Below, in pieces: positions 47,909 through 56,663 of a stretch of 64,000 nucleotides of DNA. Position numbers and translations under genes: made by a program. Position 1 is the first letter of the stretch. Each line of letters starts with the position of its first letter. The stretch comes from CAVWSM01 sp963799425. GTDB taxonomy: Bacteria; Actinomycetota; Actinomycetes; Jiangellales; Jiangellaceae. The notes beneath the pieces were generated by a model. The model ran no database searches, was not told where the DNA came from, and saw only the letters and a program-made list of their open reading frames with translations. The stretch lies in assembly GCA_963799425.1 (NCBI GenBank), contig CAWCXA010000017.1, positions 482,660-546,659 on the forward strand. Direction: 5' to 3'.

Positions 47909-49305
47909 TCCGGTGCGCCGTCGTCGTCGCTCTGGGCGAGCACACCGAGGCGTATCGGTGTGGCCAGAGGGCGTTCCGCGAGACCCCGCGAATCGCTGTC
48001 GCGTCCAGCTGTGGCAGCGGCCAGGCAGCTCACGGCGTACCCGCACATCCTGCCCTGGCACCATCCCATGCCCGCTCGGCTGAGCAGCTTGACCGTGCGG
48101 GCGTCATCCGCCCCGAGCTGAGTCGCGTCGGTGATGGCGCTGACGGCGACTTGCTCACATCGGCAGACGAGCGTGTCCGGCGAGAGCCACGTACGCCACC
48201 CATCTCGCACCGGGTGGGCGAGGTGCATGGCCATCGCGAAGCGTCGCTGCGCCCGACGCCTGCGCCGTAGCCGCGCCGACGGCCGCGTGACCCGTCCGCG
48301 GAGCCAATCCGCGGCCGCTCGACCGGCGATCTCGCCCTCGACGAGGGCGAGCGCCGCACCGCCTACACCGGCAGCCTCCCCGGCGACGTAGACGCCCGGG
48401 ATGCTGCTGGCCTGGTGCTCGTCGACGACCGTGATCAGGGAGCCGTCGACGTCGACCCGGGAGTCGCAGCCGAGTGCCAGGGAAAGCTCGAGCTGCGGGA
48501 CGAACCCCCAGCCGACCGCCACGGCGTCGCACTCGATAGTGCGCTGACTCCCGGCGACGACGTTCCACCGGGCGTCGAGCTCAGCAACGGTCACGCCGTC
48601 CACGTGGCCATCCCCAAGTGCCGCGACCACGGCGTGCCGCGGATGCACGCGCACCCGATGCCGTGCCAACGTCGTGACGTATCCGGTGCCCTCGGCCAAC
48701 TTGCCCATCGCCCCGGCCACGGCAGCGGGGTGTCGCAGCCATGTCGCGGGGTGGTTCGCCTCGAAGACGCCGACCACGGTGGCCCCGTAGGCAGACAGCC
48801 CCGCAGCGACAGACAGCAGGAACGGACCCGTCCCCCCGACAACGACCCGCCGCCCGACCAGCACCTCGTGGCCCTTCAGCAGCGCCTGCGCTCCGCCGGC
48901 GGCGAAGACCCCTGGCAGATCCCAGCCGGGGAAGGGCAGCTGCCGGTCGTAGGCGCCGGGAGCTAGGACGACCGAGGCGCCCGACACCACCACCGAGGTC
49001 TCGTCGCGGAGCGCATGCACGTCGAAGCCGCTCGGTGTCGGAATGATCGTCCAGACGTGGTGACGGGGGAGGGCGGTCGCGTGGCGGAGTGCGGCTGCCC
49101 CGAGGGCCGTGAAGGTCGGCAGGTCGTGATGGAGGTGCGCCACGTCGTCGAGGCGCCCCGGTGGGTGCCGCCAGTACTGGCCTCCGGGCTGGGCCGCCGA
49201 GTCGAGGAGCGCGACGGTGCAGCCGGCTCCCGCGGCCGATGCCGCGGCGGCCAGACCCGCGGGCCCGGCTCCGACGACCACGACGTCAAACCCCGAGCTC
49301 GGCAC
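47887..49305 (-). CDS. D-hydroxyproline dehydrogenase-like alpha subunit (FAD, BFD-type Fe-S)
   Basis: 472 aa. The N-terminal FAD site is VVVVGAGPAGLAAAASA. A second Rossmann motif is RRVVVGGTGPFLLSVA. The C-terminal BFD-like cysteines (LVCRCEQVAVS, then GWCQGRMCGY) bind a 2Fe-2S cluster. This is the HcnB/OoxA-type subunit of opine- and hydroxyproline-type dehydrogenases. With the 2Fe-2S and DAO-type subunits encoded just upstream it should oxidise cis-4-hydroxy-D-proline. It overlaps the gene upstream by 20 bp. A few natural homologues act on opines or octopine; context favours hydroxyproline. Confidence 0.85.
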   Translation of the reverse strand: MPSSGFDVVVVGAGPAGLAAAASAAGAGCTVALLDSAAQPGGQYWRHPPGRLDDVAHLHHDLPTFTALGAAALRHATALPRHHVWTIIPTPSGFDVHALRDETSVVVSGASVVLAPGAYDRQLPFPGWDLPGVFAAGGAQALLKGHEVLVGRRVVVGGTGPFLLSVAAGLSAYGATVVGVFEANHPATWLRHPAAVAGAMGKLAEGTGYVTTLARHRVRVHPRHAVVAALGDGHVDGVTVAELDARWNVVAGSQRTIECDAVAVGWGFVPQLELSLALGCDSRVDVDGSLITVVDEHQASSIPGVYVAGEAAGVGGAALALVEGEIAGRAAADWLRGRVTRPSARLRRRRRAQRRFAMAMHLAHPVRDGWRTWLSPDTLVCRCEQVAVSAITDATQLGADDARTVKLLSRAGMGWCQGRMCGYAVSCLAAATAGRDSDSRGLAERPLATPIRLGVLAQSDDDGAPDQRPAGT

Positions 49306-49558
49306 GGCCCGTGCCCTCCTGACTGGTGACGGTCATGCCCGGTCTGACCGGCACGAGGCAGGCTCGGGCGTTCGGGTGACCGTCGATGGTGATCAGGCAG
49401 TCGTAGCAAACGCCGATGCCGCAGAAGATCCCGCGCGGCCGCGAGCCGACCCGTGTGGTGCGCCAGGAACGGACCCCGGCGGCAACGAGCGCGGCACCAA
49501 CCGACTGGCCGGACCGGAACGGCACCGGCCGCCCGTCGAAGTCGAACGTCTCGGTCAT
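49286..49558 (-). CDS. 2Fe-2S subunit of the hydroxyproline dehydrogenase
   Basis: 90 aa, HcnA/OoxX-like ferredoxin fold. Cluster cysteines appear in GIFCGIGVCYDC and RAC. The short length is usual for this gamma subunit. It overlaps both neighbours (20 bp at its 3' end and 4 bp at its start), so translation is coupled and subunit stoichiometry fixed. Confidence 0.88.
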   Translation of the reverse strand: MTETFDFDGRPVPFRSGQSVGAALVAAGVRSWRTTRVGSRPRGIFCGIGVCYDCLITIDGHPNARACLVPVRPGMTVTSQEGTGRAELGV

Positions 49559-50703
49559 GCGAAGCGCTCCGGACGAAAGGGTGCCAGGCTGAGCTCGCTC
49601 CGGCCTTCGGCGATCAGCTGGGCGATCAGTTGTCCTGTGCCGGCCGCAAGACCTACTCCTGCACCTTCGTGCCCGCAGGCATGCAGCAGCCCGGGCGCCC
49701 GCGGGTCCGGGCCGATGATCGGCAGGTGGTCCGGCGTAAACGGTCGGAACCCGAGATACGCCCGGATGGCTGCGACCCCGGCGAGGACTGGGAACAGCCG
49801 GACAGCCGAGGCCGCCAGGCGGCGCAGGACCGGTAGCGACATCGTGCGGTCGAATCCCACCCGTTCCCGGCTCGACCCGATGAGCACCGGGCCGGCTTTG
49901 GTGCCTTCGATGACCGGCGAGGTCTGCAGGGTCGCGTCGTCGCTGGCGACGTCGGCGAGGTACTCCGCAGCGTAGACCTTGTGCCGTACGACCCTGGGCA
50001 GCGGCTCGGTGACCAGGATGAAGCCTCGCCTCGGGCGCACCGGCAGGGCCACGCCGGCGAACGCTCCCACCTCGTCTGCCCAGACGCCTGCAGCGTTGAT
50101 CACGGCGGCCGAGGGATGGTCTCCTGACGGCGTCCGAACGCCGGTGACCCGGTCGCCGCTCCGGAGCAGCCCGGTGACGGGCGTGTTGCTGAGCACGCGC
50201 GCCCCCGCGGACCGGGCGTCGGCGAGGAGTCGGGCTGCCGCCAGCATGGGCTGTACCTGGGCGTCCTGGGGGTAGAGGACGCCGCCGGCGAGGTCACGGG
50301 TGAGGTGGGGCTCGGCGTCGGCGAGGCGGTCGGCGGTCAGCGGCACGGTAGATACCCCGGCCGAGTGTTGACCCCCACTCGTCCGCAGCAGCTCGGCCAG
50401 CCCCTCGTCCGATGTGGCCACGACGAGCCCGCCCTTCGGCTCGTACTCGAACCCCCCGACCTCGGCGGCGAGCCGCTTCCAGCCGTCCAGCGACAGCACG
50501 GCGAGCTCGAGCTCGGGACCGACCGGCTTGTCCGACACGAGCAGGTTTCCCTCTCCTGCTCCGGTCGTGCCACCGGCAACGGGTCCGCGGTCGATGACCG
50601 TTGTACGAAGGCCGGCCTGCGTCCCGAACCAGGCGCACGCTGCGCCGACGACGCCCGCGCCGACCACGACGAGGTCCGCGGCGCCCGACGCCGGAATCAC
50701 CAC
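49555..50703 (-). CDS. FAD-dependent DAO-family beta subunit of the hydroxyproline dehydrogenase
   Basis: 382 aa D-amino-acid-oxidase-fold protein: LVVVGAGVVGAACAW (FAD), GAGEGNLLVSDKPVGPE, GFRPFTPDHLPIIGP and a C-terminal GHEGAGVGLAAGTGQLIAQLI. It carries the amino-acid oxidation site in heteromeric dehydrogenases of this type. It is first gene of the minus-strand dehydrogenase operon, with an ATGTCACAT box 10 bp upstream of the start codon. A few bases overlap with the 2Fe-2S gene. Confidence 0.86.
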   Translation of the reverse strand: MVIPASGAADLVVVGAGVVGAACAWFGTQAGLRTTVIDRGPVAGGTTGAGEGNLLVSDKPVGPELELAVLSLDGWKRLAAEVGGFEYEPKGGLVVATSDEGLAELLRTSGGQHSAGVSTVPLTADRLADAEPHLTRDLAGGVLYPQDAQVQPMLAAARLLADARSAGARVLSNTPVTGLLRSGDRVTGVRTPSGDHPSAAVINAAGVWADEVGAFAGVALPVRPRRGFILVTEPLPRVVRHKVYAAEYLADVASDDATLQTSPVIEGTKAGPVLIGSSRERVGFDRTMSLPVLRRLAASAVRLFPVLAGVAAIRAYLGFRPFTPDHLPIIGPDPRAPGLLHACGHEGAGVGLAAGTGQLIAQLIAEGRSELSLAPFRPERFA

Positions 50704-50712
50704 CGCGGTACT

Positions 50713-50721
50713 ATGTCACAT
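50713..50721. promoter_or_regulatory. ATGTGACAT motif at the divergent promoter, dehydrogenase side
   Basis: The minus strand reads ATGTGACAT, identical to the motif before the PucR-type gene (46473-46481). It lies immediately before the DAO-subunit start. Confidence 0.4.
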
Positions 50722-50844
50722 TCCATCTGGGAAGGGCGATCTGGACCCGGATGTTCGGCGGGCCGGGTGGGCGCCGCGTGTGCCTGGGGCGGCGGCACTT
50801 CGCAAACGTTGCCAAATCGCGATATGCCCATGACGGGGGAGTGA

Positions 50845-50862
50845 CCTGATCGGGGTATCAGG
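50845..50862. promoter_or_regulatory. Inverted repeat in the divergent region
   Basis: CCTGAT-CGGGGT-ATCAGG, 6-bp arms with a 6-nt loop, between the dehydrogenase and importer operons. Likely operator or promoter-linked structure. Confidence 0.35.
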
Positions 50863-50869
50863 CGGCTAG

Positions 50870-50877
50870 TGTCACAT
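50870..50877. promoter_or_regulatory. ATGTGACA motif at the divergent promoter, importer side
   Basis: The minus strand reads ATGTGACA, a third match to the motif at 46473 and 50713, 48 bp before the importer start. Supports shared regulation of regulator, dehydrogenase and importer. Confidence 0.4.
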
Positions 50878-50925
50878 CACCCCGACCGGGGAGCGCTCGG
50901 TCGGTACTCGACTGTGAGGTGGAAG

Positions 50926-52596
50926 ATGCGAACCACGAGCCTGTCCCGCAGGTTCGCCCTCGTCTCGTCCCTGACCGCAGCAGCTCTTGTGTTGACTGCC
51001 TGCGCCGGCGACGACGACAGCGGCGGCGACGAGGAAGGCGCGAGCGGCGGGGGGTCGCTGGTCTTCGGCGTCGCTCAGGACCCGATCATCATTGACGGCG
51101 CGCTCGTCAGCGACGGAGAGAGCTCGCGGGTGATCGACCAGATCTTCGAGGGCTTGGTCAAGACGGAGGAGGGCGGCACCGAGATCGTGCCGTCGCTGGC
51201 CGAGTCGTGGGAGGCCAGCCCGGACGGCCTGGAGTGGACGTTCAGCCTGCGTGAGGGTGTCAACTTTACCGACGGAGAGGCGTTCAACGCCGACGCCGTC
51301 TGCTTCAACTTCGACCGCTGGTACAACTTCACCGGCATCATGCAGAGCCCGGCGGTGTCCTATTACTGGGGCACGGTGTTCGGCGGCTTCTCCGACGGGG
51401 CGACTGAGAGCCTCTACGCGTCCTGCGAGGCGACCGACGAGCAGACCGCCGTCGTCACTCTCACGCGTCCGTCCTCGTCGTTCCTGTCGGCCCTGGCCAT
51501 GCGAGCCTTCTTCATGGCCAGCCCGAAGGCGCTTGAGGAGGGCGGGGCCGACGAGGTTAGCGGCTCTGAGGACTCGCCGACCTTCGATGGCACGTTCGGC
51601 TACGAGACCCCCGTCGGCACTGGTCCGTTCAAGCTCGACACGTGGGAGCGCGGTAGCCAGCTCACGATGGTCCGCAACGACGACTACTGGGGTGAGCCGG
51701 CCCAGCTGGAGGAGCTCATCTTCTCCGTCATCCCGGACGGCCCGGCGCGCCGGCAGGCGCTCGAGGCCGGAGAGATCGACGGCTACGACCTCGTCGACCC
51801 GGCGGACGTCGAGGCGCTCGAGGGCGCCGGGTTCCAGATCCTGCGCCGTCCGGCGTTCAACGTCGGCTACGTCGGCTTCCAGCAGAACGCCGCGCCGTTC
51901 GACAACATCAACATCCGCAAGGCGATCGCGCACGCGATCAACCGCGAGGCGCTGCTGCAGACCGCATACCCCGCAGGGTCCGAGGTGGCGACGCAGTTCA
52001 TGCCGCCCGAGCTGTTCGGCTGGGCCGACGACGTCACGACCTACGACTACAACCCGGACGAGGCACGCAGTCTCATCGCGCAGGCGCAGTCCGAGGGCGT
52101 GACGAACCTGACGCTGCCGTTCTGGTACCCGACGGACGTCTCCCGCCCGTACATGCCCAACCCGCAGCAGAACTGGGAGCTGATCAAGGCCGACCTCGAG
52201 GCAGTCGGCTTCACCATCGAGCCGCACTCGGCGCCGTGGAACCCCGACTACCTGGACGCTCAGTCGACCGGCAACACGCCGATGTTCCTGCTCGGCTGGA
52301 CCGGGGACTTCGGCGACCCGGACAACTTCGTCGGCACCTTCTTCCAGCAGATCAACCCGCAGTTCGGCAGCTTCGACAACCCGGACATCCGGGCTGCCCT
52401 CGACGCGGCCGAGCAGGAGACCGACGAGGAGGCCCGCATCGGGCTCTACCAGGAGGCCAACCGGATGATCATGGACTTCGTGCCGGGCGTCCCCTACGTG
52501 CACACGCAGCCCGCGATCGCGTTTGCCGAAGGCGTCTCCGGGTACGTGCCTGGTCCGCTCAACAACGAGAGCTTCGCGATCGTCTCGGTCGGCTAA
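50926..52596 (+). CDS. Dipeptide/oligopeptide ABC transporter substrate-binding lipoprotein
   Basis: 556 aa from the ATG at 50926 with AGGTGG upstream. The lipobox LVLTAC gives a lipid-anchored Cys, followed by an acidic linker. The body is an SBP_bac_5 fold (DGLEWTFSLREGVNFTDGE segment, QNAAPFDNINIRKAIAHAINR). It should capture peptides or amino-acid conjugates for the permease pair. It is the first gene of a five-gene importer operon transcribed away from the dehydrogenase. Confidence 0.92.
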   Translation: MRTTSLSRRFALVSSLTAAALVLTACAGDDDSGGDEEGASGGGSLVFGVAQDPIIIDGALVSDGESSRVIDQIFEGLVKTEEGGTEIVPSLAESWEASPDGLEWTFSLREGVNFTDGEAFNADAVCFNFDRWYNFTGIMQSPAVSYYWGTVFGGFSDGATESLYASCEATDEQTAVVTLTRPSSSFLSALAMRAFFMASPKALEEGGADEVSGSEDSPTFDGTFGYETPVGTGPFKLDTWERGSQLTMVRNDDYWGEPAQLEELIFSVIPDGPARRQALEAGEIDGYDLVDPADVEALEGAGFQILRRPAFNVGYVGFQQNAAPFDNINIRKAIAHAINREALLQTAYPAGSEVATQFMPPELFGWADDVTTYDYNPDEARSLIAQAQSEGVTNLTLPFWYPTDVSRPYMPNPQQNWELIKADLEAVGFTIEPHSAPWNPDYLDAQSTGNTPMFLLGWTGDFGDPDNFVGTFFQQINPQFGSFDNPDIRAALDAAEQETDEEARIGLYQEANRMIMDFVPGVPYVHTQPAIAFAEGVSGYVPGPLNNESFAIVSVG

Positions 52597-52621
52597 GCGC
52601 TCACCACAGAACAGATCACTG

Positions 52622-53626
52622 ATGCTCCGTTTTGTCGTACGGCGGCTGGTCCAGCTTGTCCCGATCTTGCTCGGGCTGTCGGTGCTGCTGTTCGTCTGGC
52701 TGCGGGCCCTCCCAGGAGGGCCCGCAGCGGCCCTCCTGGGAGAGCGCGCGACACCCGAGCGGGTCGCGGCTGTCGAGCAGTCGCTCGGCCTCAACGACCC
52801 CTGGTACGTGCAGTACTTCAGGTTCCTGGGGCGTGCGGTCACGCTCGATTTCGGCACCAGCGTGACGACCAGGCGCCCGGTCACCGAGGAGATGGTCCGG
52901 CTGTGGCCGGCGACCTTCGAGCTCGCGATCGCGGCACTGCTCTTCGCGGTGTGCGTCGGCGTCCCGCTCGGCTACTTCGCCGCCCGCCGCTACGGGCGCT
53001 GGCTGGACAGTGTCTCCGTGGCCGGTTCGCTGCTCGGCGTCGCCGTCCCCGTCTTCTTTCTCGCCTACATCCTCAAGTGGGTCTTTGCGGTCAAGCTCGG
53101 CTGGCTGCCGAGCGCCGGCCGCCAGGATCCGCGCTCGGACGCCGAACATCCCACCGGGTTCTACGTCCTCGACGGCATCATCACGGCCAACCCGCAAGCC
53201 ACGTGGGACTCGATCACGCACCTCATCCTGCCGGCGATCGCGCTCGGCGCGATCCCACTGGCGATCATCGTGCGGATCACCCGGGCCAGCGTGCTCGACG
53301 TCGTGCACGAGGACTACGTCCGCACCGCGGAGGCCAAGGGGCTGCTGCAAGGGACGATCACCCGGCGGCACGTGCTGCGCAATGCGCTGCTCCCAGTGGT
53401 CACGGTGATCGGACTGTCGGCCGGAATCCTGTTCTCCGGCGCGGTCCTGACTGAGACGGTCTTTGCCTGGCCGGGTGTCGGGCAGTTCATGGTGCGAGCC
53501 ATTGAGCAGCGCGACTATGCGGTGCTCCAAGGATTCATATTGATCATCGCCATCCTCTACGTCCTGGTGAACCTCGCCGTCGACATCTCGTACGGCTTGA
53601 TCGACCCGCGGGTGAGGGTGCGATGA
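52622..53626 (+). CDS. ABC peptide transporter permease (DppB-like)
   Basis: 334 aa from the ATG at 52622, six membrane segments, BPD_transp_1 fold with the EAA loop (VHEDYVRTAEAKGLL) and a conserved N-terminal VVRRLVQLVPILLGLSVLLFV. It forms the channel with the DppC-like gene. An unusually strong hairpin lies about 80 nt into the gene. It overlaps the next gene by 4 bp. Confidence 0.92.
   Translation: MLRFVVRRLVQLVPILLGLSVLLFVWLRALPGGPAAALLGERATPERVAAVEQSLGLNDPWYVQYFRFLGRAVTLDFGTSVTTRRPVTEEMVRLWPATFELAIAALLFAVCVGVPLGYFAARRYGRWLDSVSVAGSLLGVAVPVFFLAYILKWVFAVKLGWLPSAGRQDPRSDAEHPTGFYVLDGIITANPQATWDSITHLILPAIALGAIPLAIIVRITRASVLDVVHEDYVRTAEAKGLLQGTITRRHVLRNALLPVVTVIGLSAGILFSGAVLTETVFAWPGVGQFMVRAIEQRDYAVLQGFILIIAILYVLVNLAVDISYGLIDPRVRVR
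52699..52728 (+). other. 14-bp perfect hairpin inside the permease gene
   Basis: GCTGCGGGCCCTCC-CA-GGAGGGCCCGCAGC, within codons 26-36. The sequence after it repeats CCCTCCTGGGAG. Such a stem just after the substrate-binding-protein/permease junction may stall RNA polymerase or ribosomes and lower permease output relative to the binding protein (inference). Confidence 0.5.
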
Positions 53627-54534
53627 GCCTGTCTCAGGCCGAGCTGGTCGAGACCCAGCAGGTCACCGAGGCCGAAACTGGCAGCGGCCTGCGCCGCGAC
53701 GCGTGGCGGCGGCTGCGCCGCGACCCGGTCGCCATCATCGGTTTCGCGCTCATCGCCGCGTTCGTCCTCGTCGCGATCTTCGCGCCCTGGATCGCGCCGT
53801 ATTCGCCGAGCCAGCCGGTCGGCGCGGTGACACCCACGGACATTCCCGGCCCGTCGGCCGAGCACTGGTTCGGGTTGGACCAGAACGGTCGCGACGAGTT
53901 CAGCCGCGTCGTCTACGGTGCGCGCCAGTCGTTGCTGGTCGGTGTGGTCTCGCTGATCCTCGGCATGGTTTTCGGCCTGCTCCTGGGGTTGCTGGCAGGT
54001 GCCTTCGGCGGCTGGGTCGACACCGTGGTGATGCGTTTCGTTGACATCATGCTGTCGATCCCCGGGCTCCTGATGGCGATCGCCATCGTGGCATTGCTCG
54101 GCCCCAGCCTGACGTCCGTCATGGTCGCCATCGCGGTGATCAACGTGCCGATCTTCGCCCGGTTGTTGCGCGGCCAGATGCTGGCGCAACGCGAGAGCGA
54201 CTACGTGCTGGCCTCCGTGTCCGTGGGCGTGCGTCGCCGCACGGTCGTGCTCGGCCACGTGGTGCCCAACTCGATCTCGCCGGTCATCGTCCAAGCCACG
54301 CTCGTGCTGGCGACCGCCATCATCGAGGCAGCGGGCCTGTCGTTCCTTGGCCTGGGCAGCGCCGATCCGGGCGTGCCCGAATGGGGGCGGATGCTGGCCG
54401 AGACCCAGCGCTACCTCGCGAGCGCCCCGCACCTGGCCTTCTTCCCCGGGGTCGCCATCGTCATAGCGGCACTCGGGTTTACCCTGCTCGGAGAGCGGCT
54501 GCGCGAGGCCCTCGATCCCAAGTACCGGCGGTGA
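53623..54534 (+). CDS. ABC peptide transporter permease (DppC-like)
   Basis: 303 aa with the OppC_N-type start region (WRRLRRDPVAIIGFALIAAFVLVAIFAPW cytoplasmic tail plus first membrane segment). FGLDQNGRDEFSRVVYGARQS and the EAA loop (RESDYVLASVSVG) mark the family. ATG overlaps the DppB stop (ATGA). Partner of the preceding permease. Confidence 0.92.
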   Translation: MSLSQAELVETQQVTEAETGSGLRRDAWRRLRRDPVAIIGFALIAAFVLVAIFAPWIAPYSPSQPVGAVTPTDIPGPSAEHWFGLDQNGRDEFSRVVYGARQSLLVGVVSLILGMVFGLLLGLLAGAFGGWVDTVVMRFVDIMLSIPGLLMAIAIVALLGPSLTSVMVAIAVINVPIFARLLRGQMLAQRESDYVLASVSVGVRRRTVVLGHVVPNSISPVIVQATLVLATAIIEAAGLSFLGLGSADPGVPEWGRMLAETQRYLASAPHLAFFPGVAIVIAALGFTLLGERLREALDPKYRR

Positions 54535-55535
54535 GCGTGACCCAACCACTACTGGACGTACGTGATCTGGAAGTGGCGTTCACCCGCAAGGGTCGCCGCG
54601 ACGTGCTCGCTGTCGACGGGGTCTCGTTCAGCATCGCGCCCGGCGAGACCATCGGACTCGTGGGCGAGTCGGGCAGCGGCAAGAGCGTCACCTCGTTGGC
54701 CGTGATGGGGCTGCTCCCGTCGCGTGGCGTACGGGTCGGGGGGGAGGTCTGGTTCGACGGCACCGATCTGCGCACCTTGTCGGCCGACCGCATGCGCGAC
54801 ATCCGTGGCCGGGATATCGCCATGGTCTTTCAGGACCCGATGTCCTCGCTCAACCCGGTGATCCCCATCGGTGTGCAGGTGACCGAAGTGCTCGAGCGTC
54901 ACCAGGGCCTCAAGCGTGACGAGGCGCGTGACGCCGCGACCGACCTGCTCGCCCGGGTCGGCATCCCCGATCCCCGTCGGCGGCTCAAGGACTACCCGCA
55001 CCAGTTCTCCGGGGGTATGCGGCAGCGCGCGCTCATCGCGATGGCGCTTGCCTGCAAGCCGAGGCTCCTCATCGCCGACGAGCCGACGACGGCGCTGGAC
55101 GTGACGATTCAGGCGCAGATCCTCGAGCTGTTGAAGGATCTCGTCCGCGACAGCGGCACGGCGCTGATGATGATCACTCACGACCTCGGCGTGGTCGCCG
55201 GTCTCTGCGACACAGTGAACGTCATGTACTCGGGCCGCATCGTCGAGTCGGCGCAGCGCCGCCCGCTCTTCGCGCGGCCTCGGCACCCCTACACAGGCGG
55301 TTTGCTCGCCTCCATCCCTCGGCTCGACGCGCCCCGTGGCGAGCCGCTGCACCCGATCCCCGGCTCGCCCAACGACACCCTCGCGTGGGCGCAAGGCTGC
55401 GCGTTCGCGCCGCGCTGCGGCAACCGCGTCGACGTCTGTACGAGCCTGCCCCCCGAGCTGCAGCCAGACGCGATCAGCGCCGACCGGACGCTGCGTTGCC
55501 ACAACCCGCTCGTCCCTGCAGAGGCCGTGGCGTGA
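54531..55535 (+). CDS. ABC peptide transporter ATPase (DppD-like)
   Basis: 334 aa from the GTG at 54531, overlapping the DppC stop. Walker A GESGSGKS, signature FSGGMRQRA and Walker B LLIADEPTTALD are present. The C-terminal oligo_HPY domain has the cysteine cluster (CAFAPRCGN...C) typical of Dpp/Opp ATPases. It energises uptake together with the DppF-like subunit. Confidence 0.93.
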   Translation: MSVTQPLLDVRDLEVAFTRKGRRDVLAVDGVSFSIAPGETIGLVGESGSGKSVTSLAVMGLLPSRGVRVGGEVWFDGTDLRTLSADRMRDIRGRDIAMVFQDPMSSLNPVIPIGVQVTEVLERHQGLKRDEARDAATDLLARVGIPDPRRRLKDYPHQFSGGMRQRALIAMALACKPRLLIADEPTTALDVTIQAQILELLKDLVRDSGTALMMITHDLGVVAGLCDTVNVMYSGRIVESAQRRPLFARPRHPYTGGLLASIPRLDAPRGEPLHPIPGSPNDTLAWAQGCAFAPRCGNRVDVCTSLPPELQPDAISADRTLRCHNPLVPAEAVA

Positions 55536-56641
55536 GCGCCCCGGAGACGATGCCGCCGACCGTTGCGAAGGCGGGGGAGGTGCCGGTCACTGCACCGTTG
55601 CTCGAGGTCAGCGGTCTGGAGGTCCACTTTCCGATCAAGAGCGGGATTCTGCTCGAGCGTCAGGTCGGGGCGGTGCGCGCGGTCGACGGCGTCGACCTGG
55701 TGGTGCCGCGCGGCTCGACCGTTGGCCTGGTGGGCGAGTCCGGCTGCGGCAAGAGCACACTCGGCCGGGCCATCCTGCGGCTGGTGAAGCCGACGGCAGG
55801 CGCTGTCCGCTTCGACGGTGTCGACCTCACCACGCTCGACGACGAGGCAATGCGGCGGATGCGGCGGCGCATGCAGATGGTCTTCCAGGACCCGATGTCG
55901 AGCCTCGACCCGCGGCAGAGCGTCGAGTCTGTCCTCACCGAGCCGATGCGGGCGCACGGCGAACCTGCAGGAAAGGCGGCGCAGCTCGCCCGAGTGCGCG
56001 AGCTGCTGGATGTCGTCGGGCTGCCGTCCAACGCGGCGTCGCGCTATCCGCACGAGTTCTCTGGTGGACAGCGCCAGCGCATCGGCATCGCACGTGCGGT
56101 CGCGCTGGAGCCTGAGCTGCTCATCGCTGACGAACCCGTCTCCGCGCTCGACGTGTCGATCCAGGCTCAGGTGCTCAATCTGATGGAGGAGCTGCAGCAC
56201 CGGCTCAACCTCACCTACGTCGTCGTCGCGCACGATCTCGCCGTCGTGCGGCACATCTCCGACGTCGTCGCCGTCATGTACCTCGGCACGATCGTGGAGC
56301 AGGCCGACTCGGAGGATCTCTACGCCGAGCCCTATCACCCCTACACCATCGCGCTCATGTCGGCAGTGCCCGTGCCCGACCCAGAGGTGGAGGACCGGCG
56401 CGAACGCATCCTGCTGCGCGGCGACCTGCCATCGCCGGCCAACCCGCCTAGCGGCTGCCGGTTTCACACGCGGTGCCCCTTCGTGCAGGAGACCCGCTGC
56501 CGCGACGAGCGTCCGACGCTGCGCGAGGTCGAGCCTGGGCATCGGGTGGCGTGCCACTGGGCTGAAGACATCAAGGCCGGCCGGATCACTGCCGCGGCGG
56601 AATCGTTCGACCCGGTCGCGGCGGCGACCTCGATCGCCTGA
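55532..56641 (+). CDS. ABC peptide transporter ATPase (DppF-like)
   Basis: 369 aa from the GTG at 55532, overlapping the DppD stop by 4 bp. Walker A GESGCGKS, signature FSGGQRQRI and Walker B LLIADEPVSALD are all intact, and the oligo_HPY end has CRFHTRCPF and TRCRDERP. Last gene of the importer operon; convergent with the RecB-like gene. Confidence 0.93.
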   Translation: MSAPETMPPTVAKAGEVPVTAPLLEVSGLEVHFPIKSGILLERQVGAVRAVDGVDLVVPRGSTVGLVGESGCGKSTLGRAILRLVKPTAGAVRFDGVDLTTLDDEAMRRMRRRMQMVFQDPMSSLDPRQSVESVLTEPMRAHGEPAGKAAQLARVRELLDVVGLPSNAASRYPHEFSGGQRQRIGIARAVALEPELLIADEPVSALDVSIQAQVLNLMEELQHRLNLTYVVVAHDLAVVRHISDVVAVMYLGTIVEQADSEDLYAEPYHPYTIALMSAVPVPDPEVEDRRERILLRGDLPSPANPPSGCRFHTRCPFVQETRCRDERPTLREVEPGHRVACHWAEDIKAGRITAAAESFDPVAAATSIA

Positions 56642-56663
56642 CCGAGGTCGGCGCGCTCGGGTT

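Noticed and set aside
50872..52884. 670-aa minus-strand frame
   Set aside because: Antisense shadow of the importer binding-protein gene; composition is Arg/Asp/Val repeats typical of GC-rich antisense frames.
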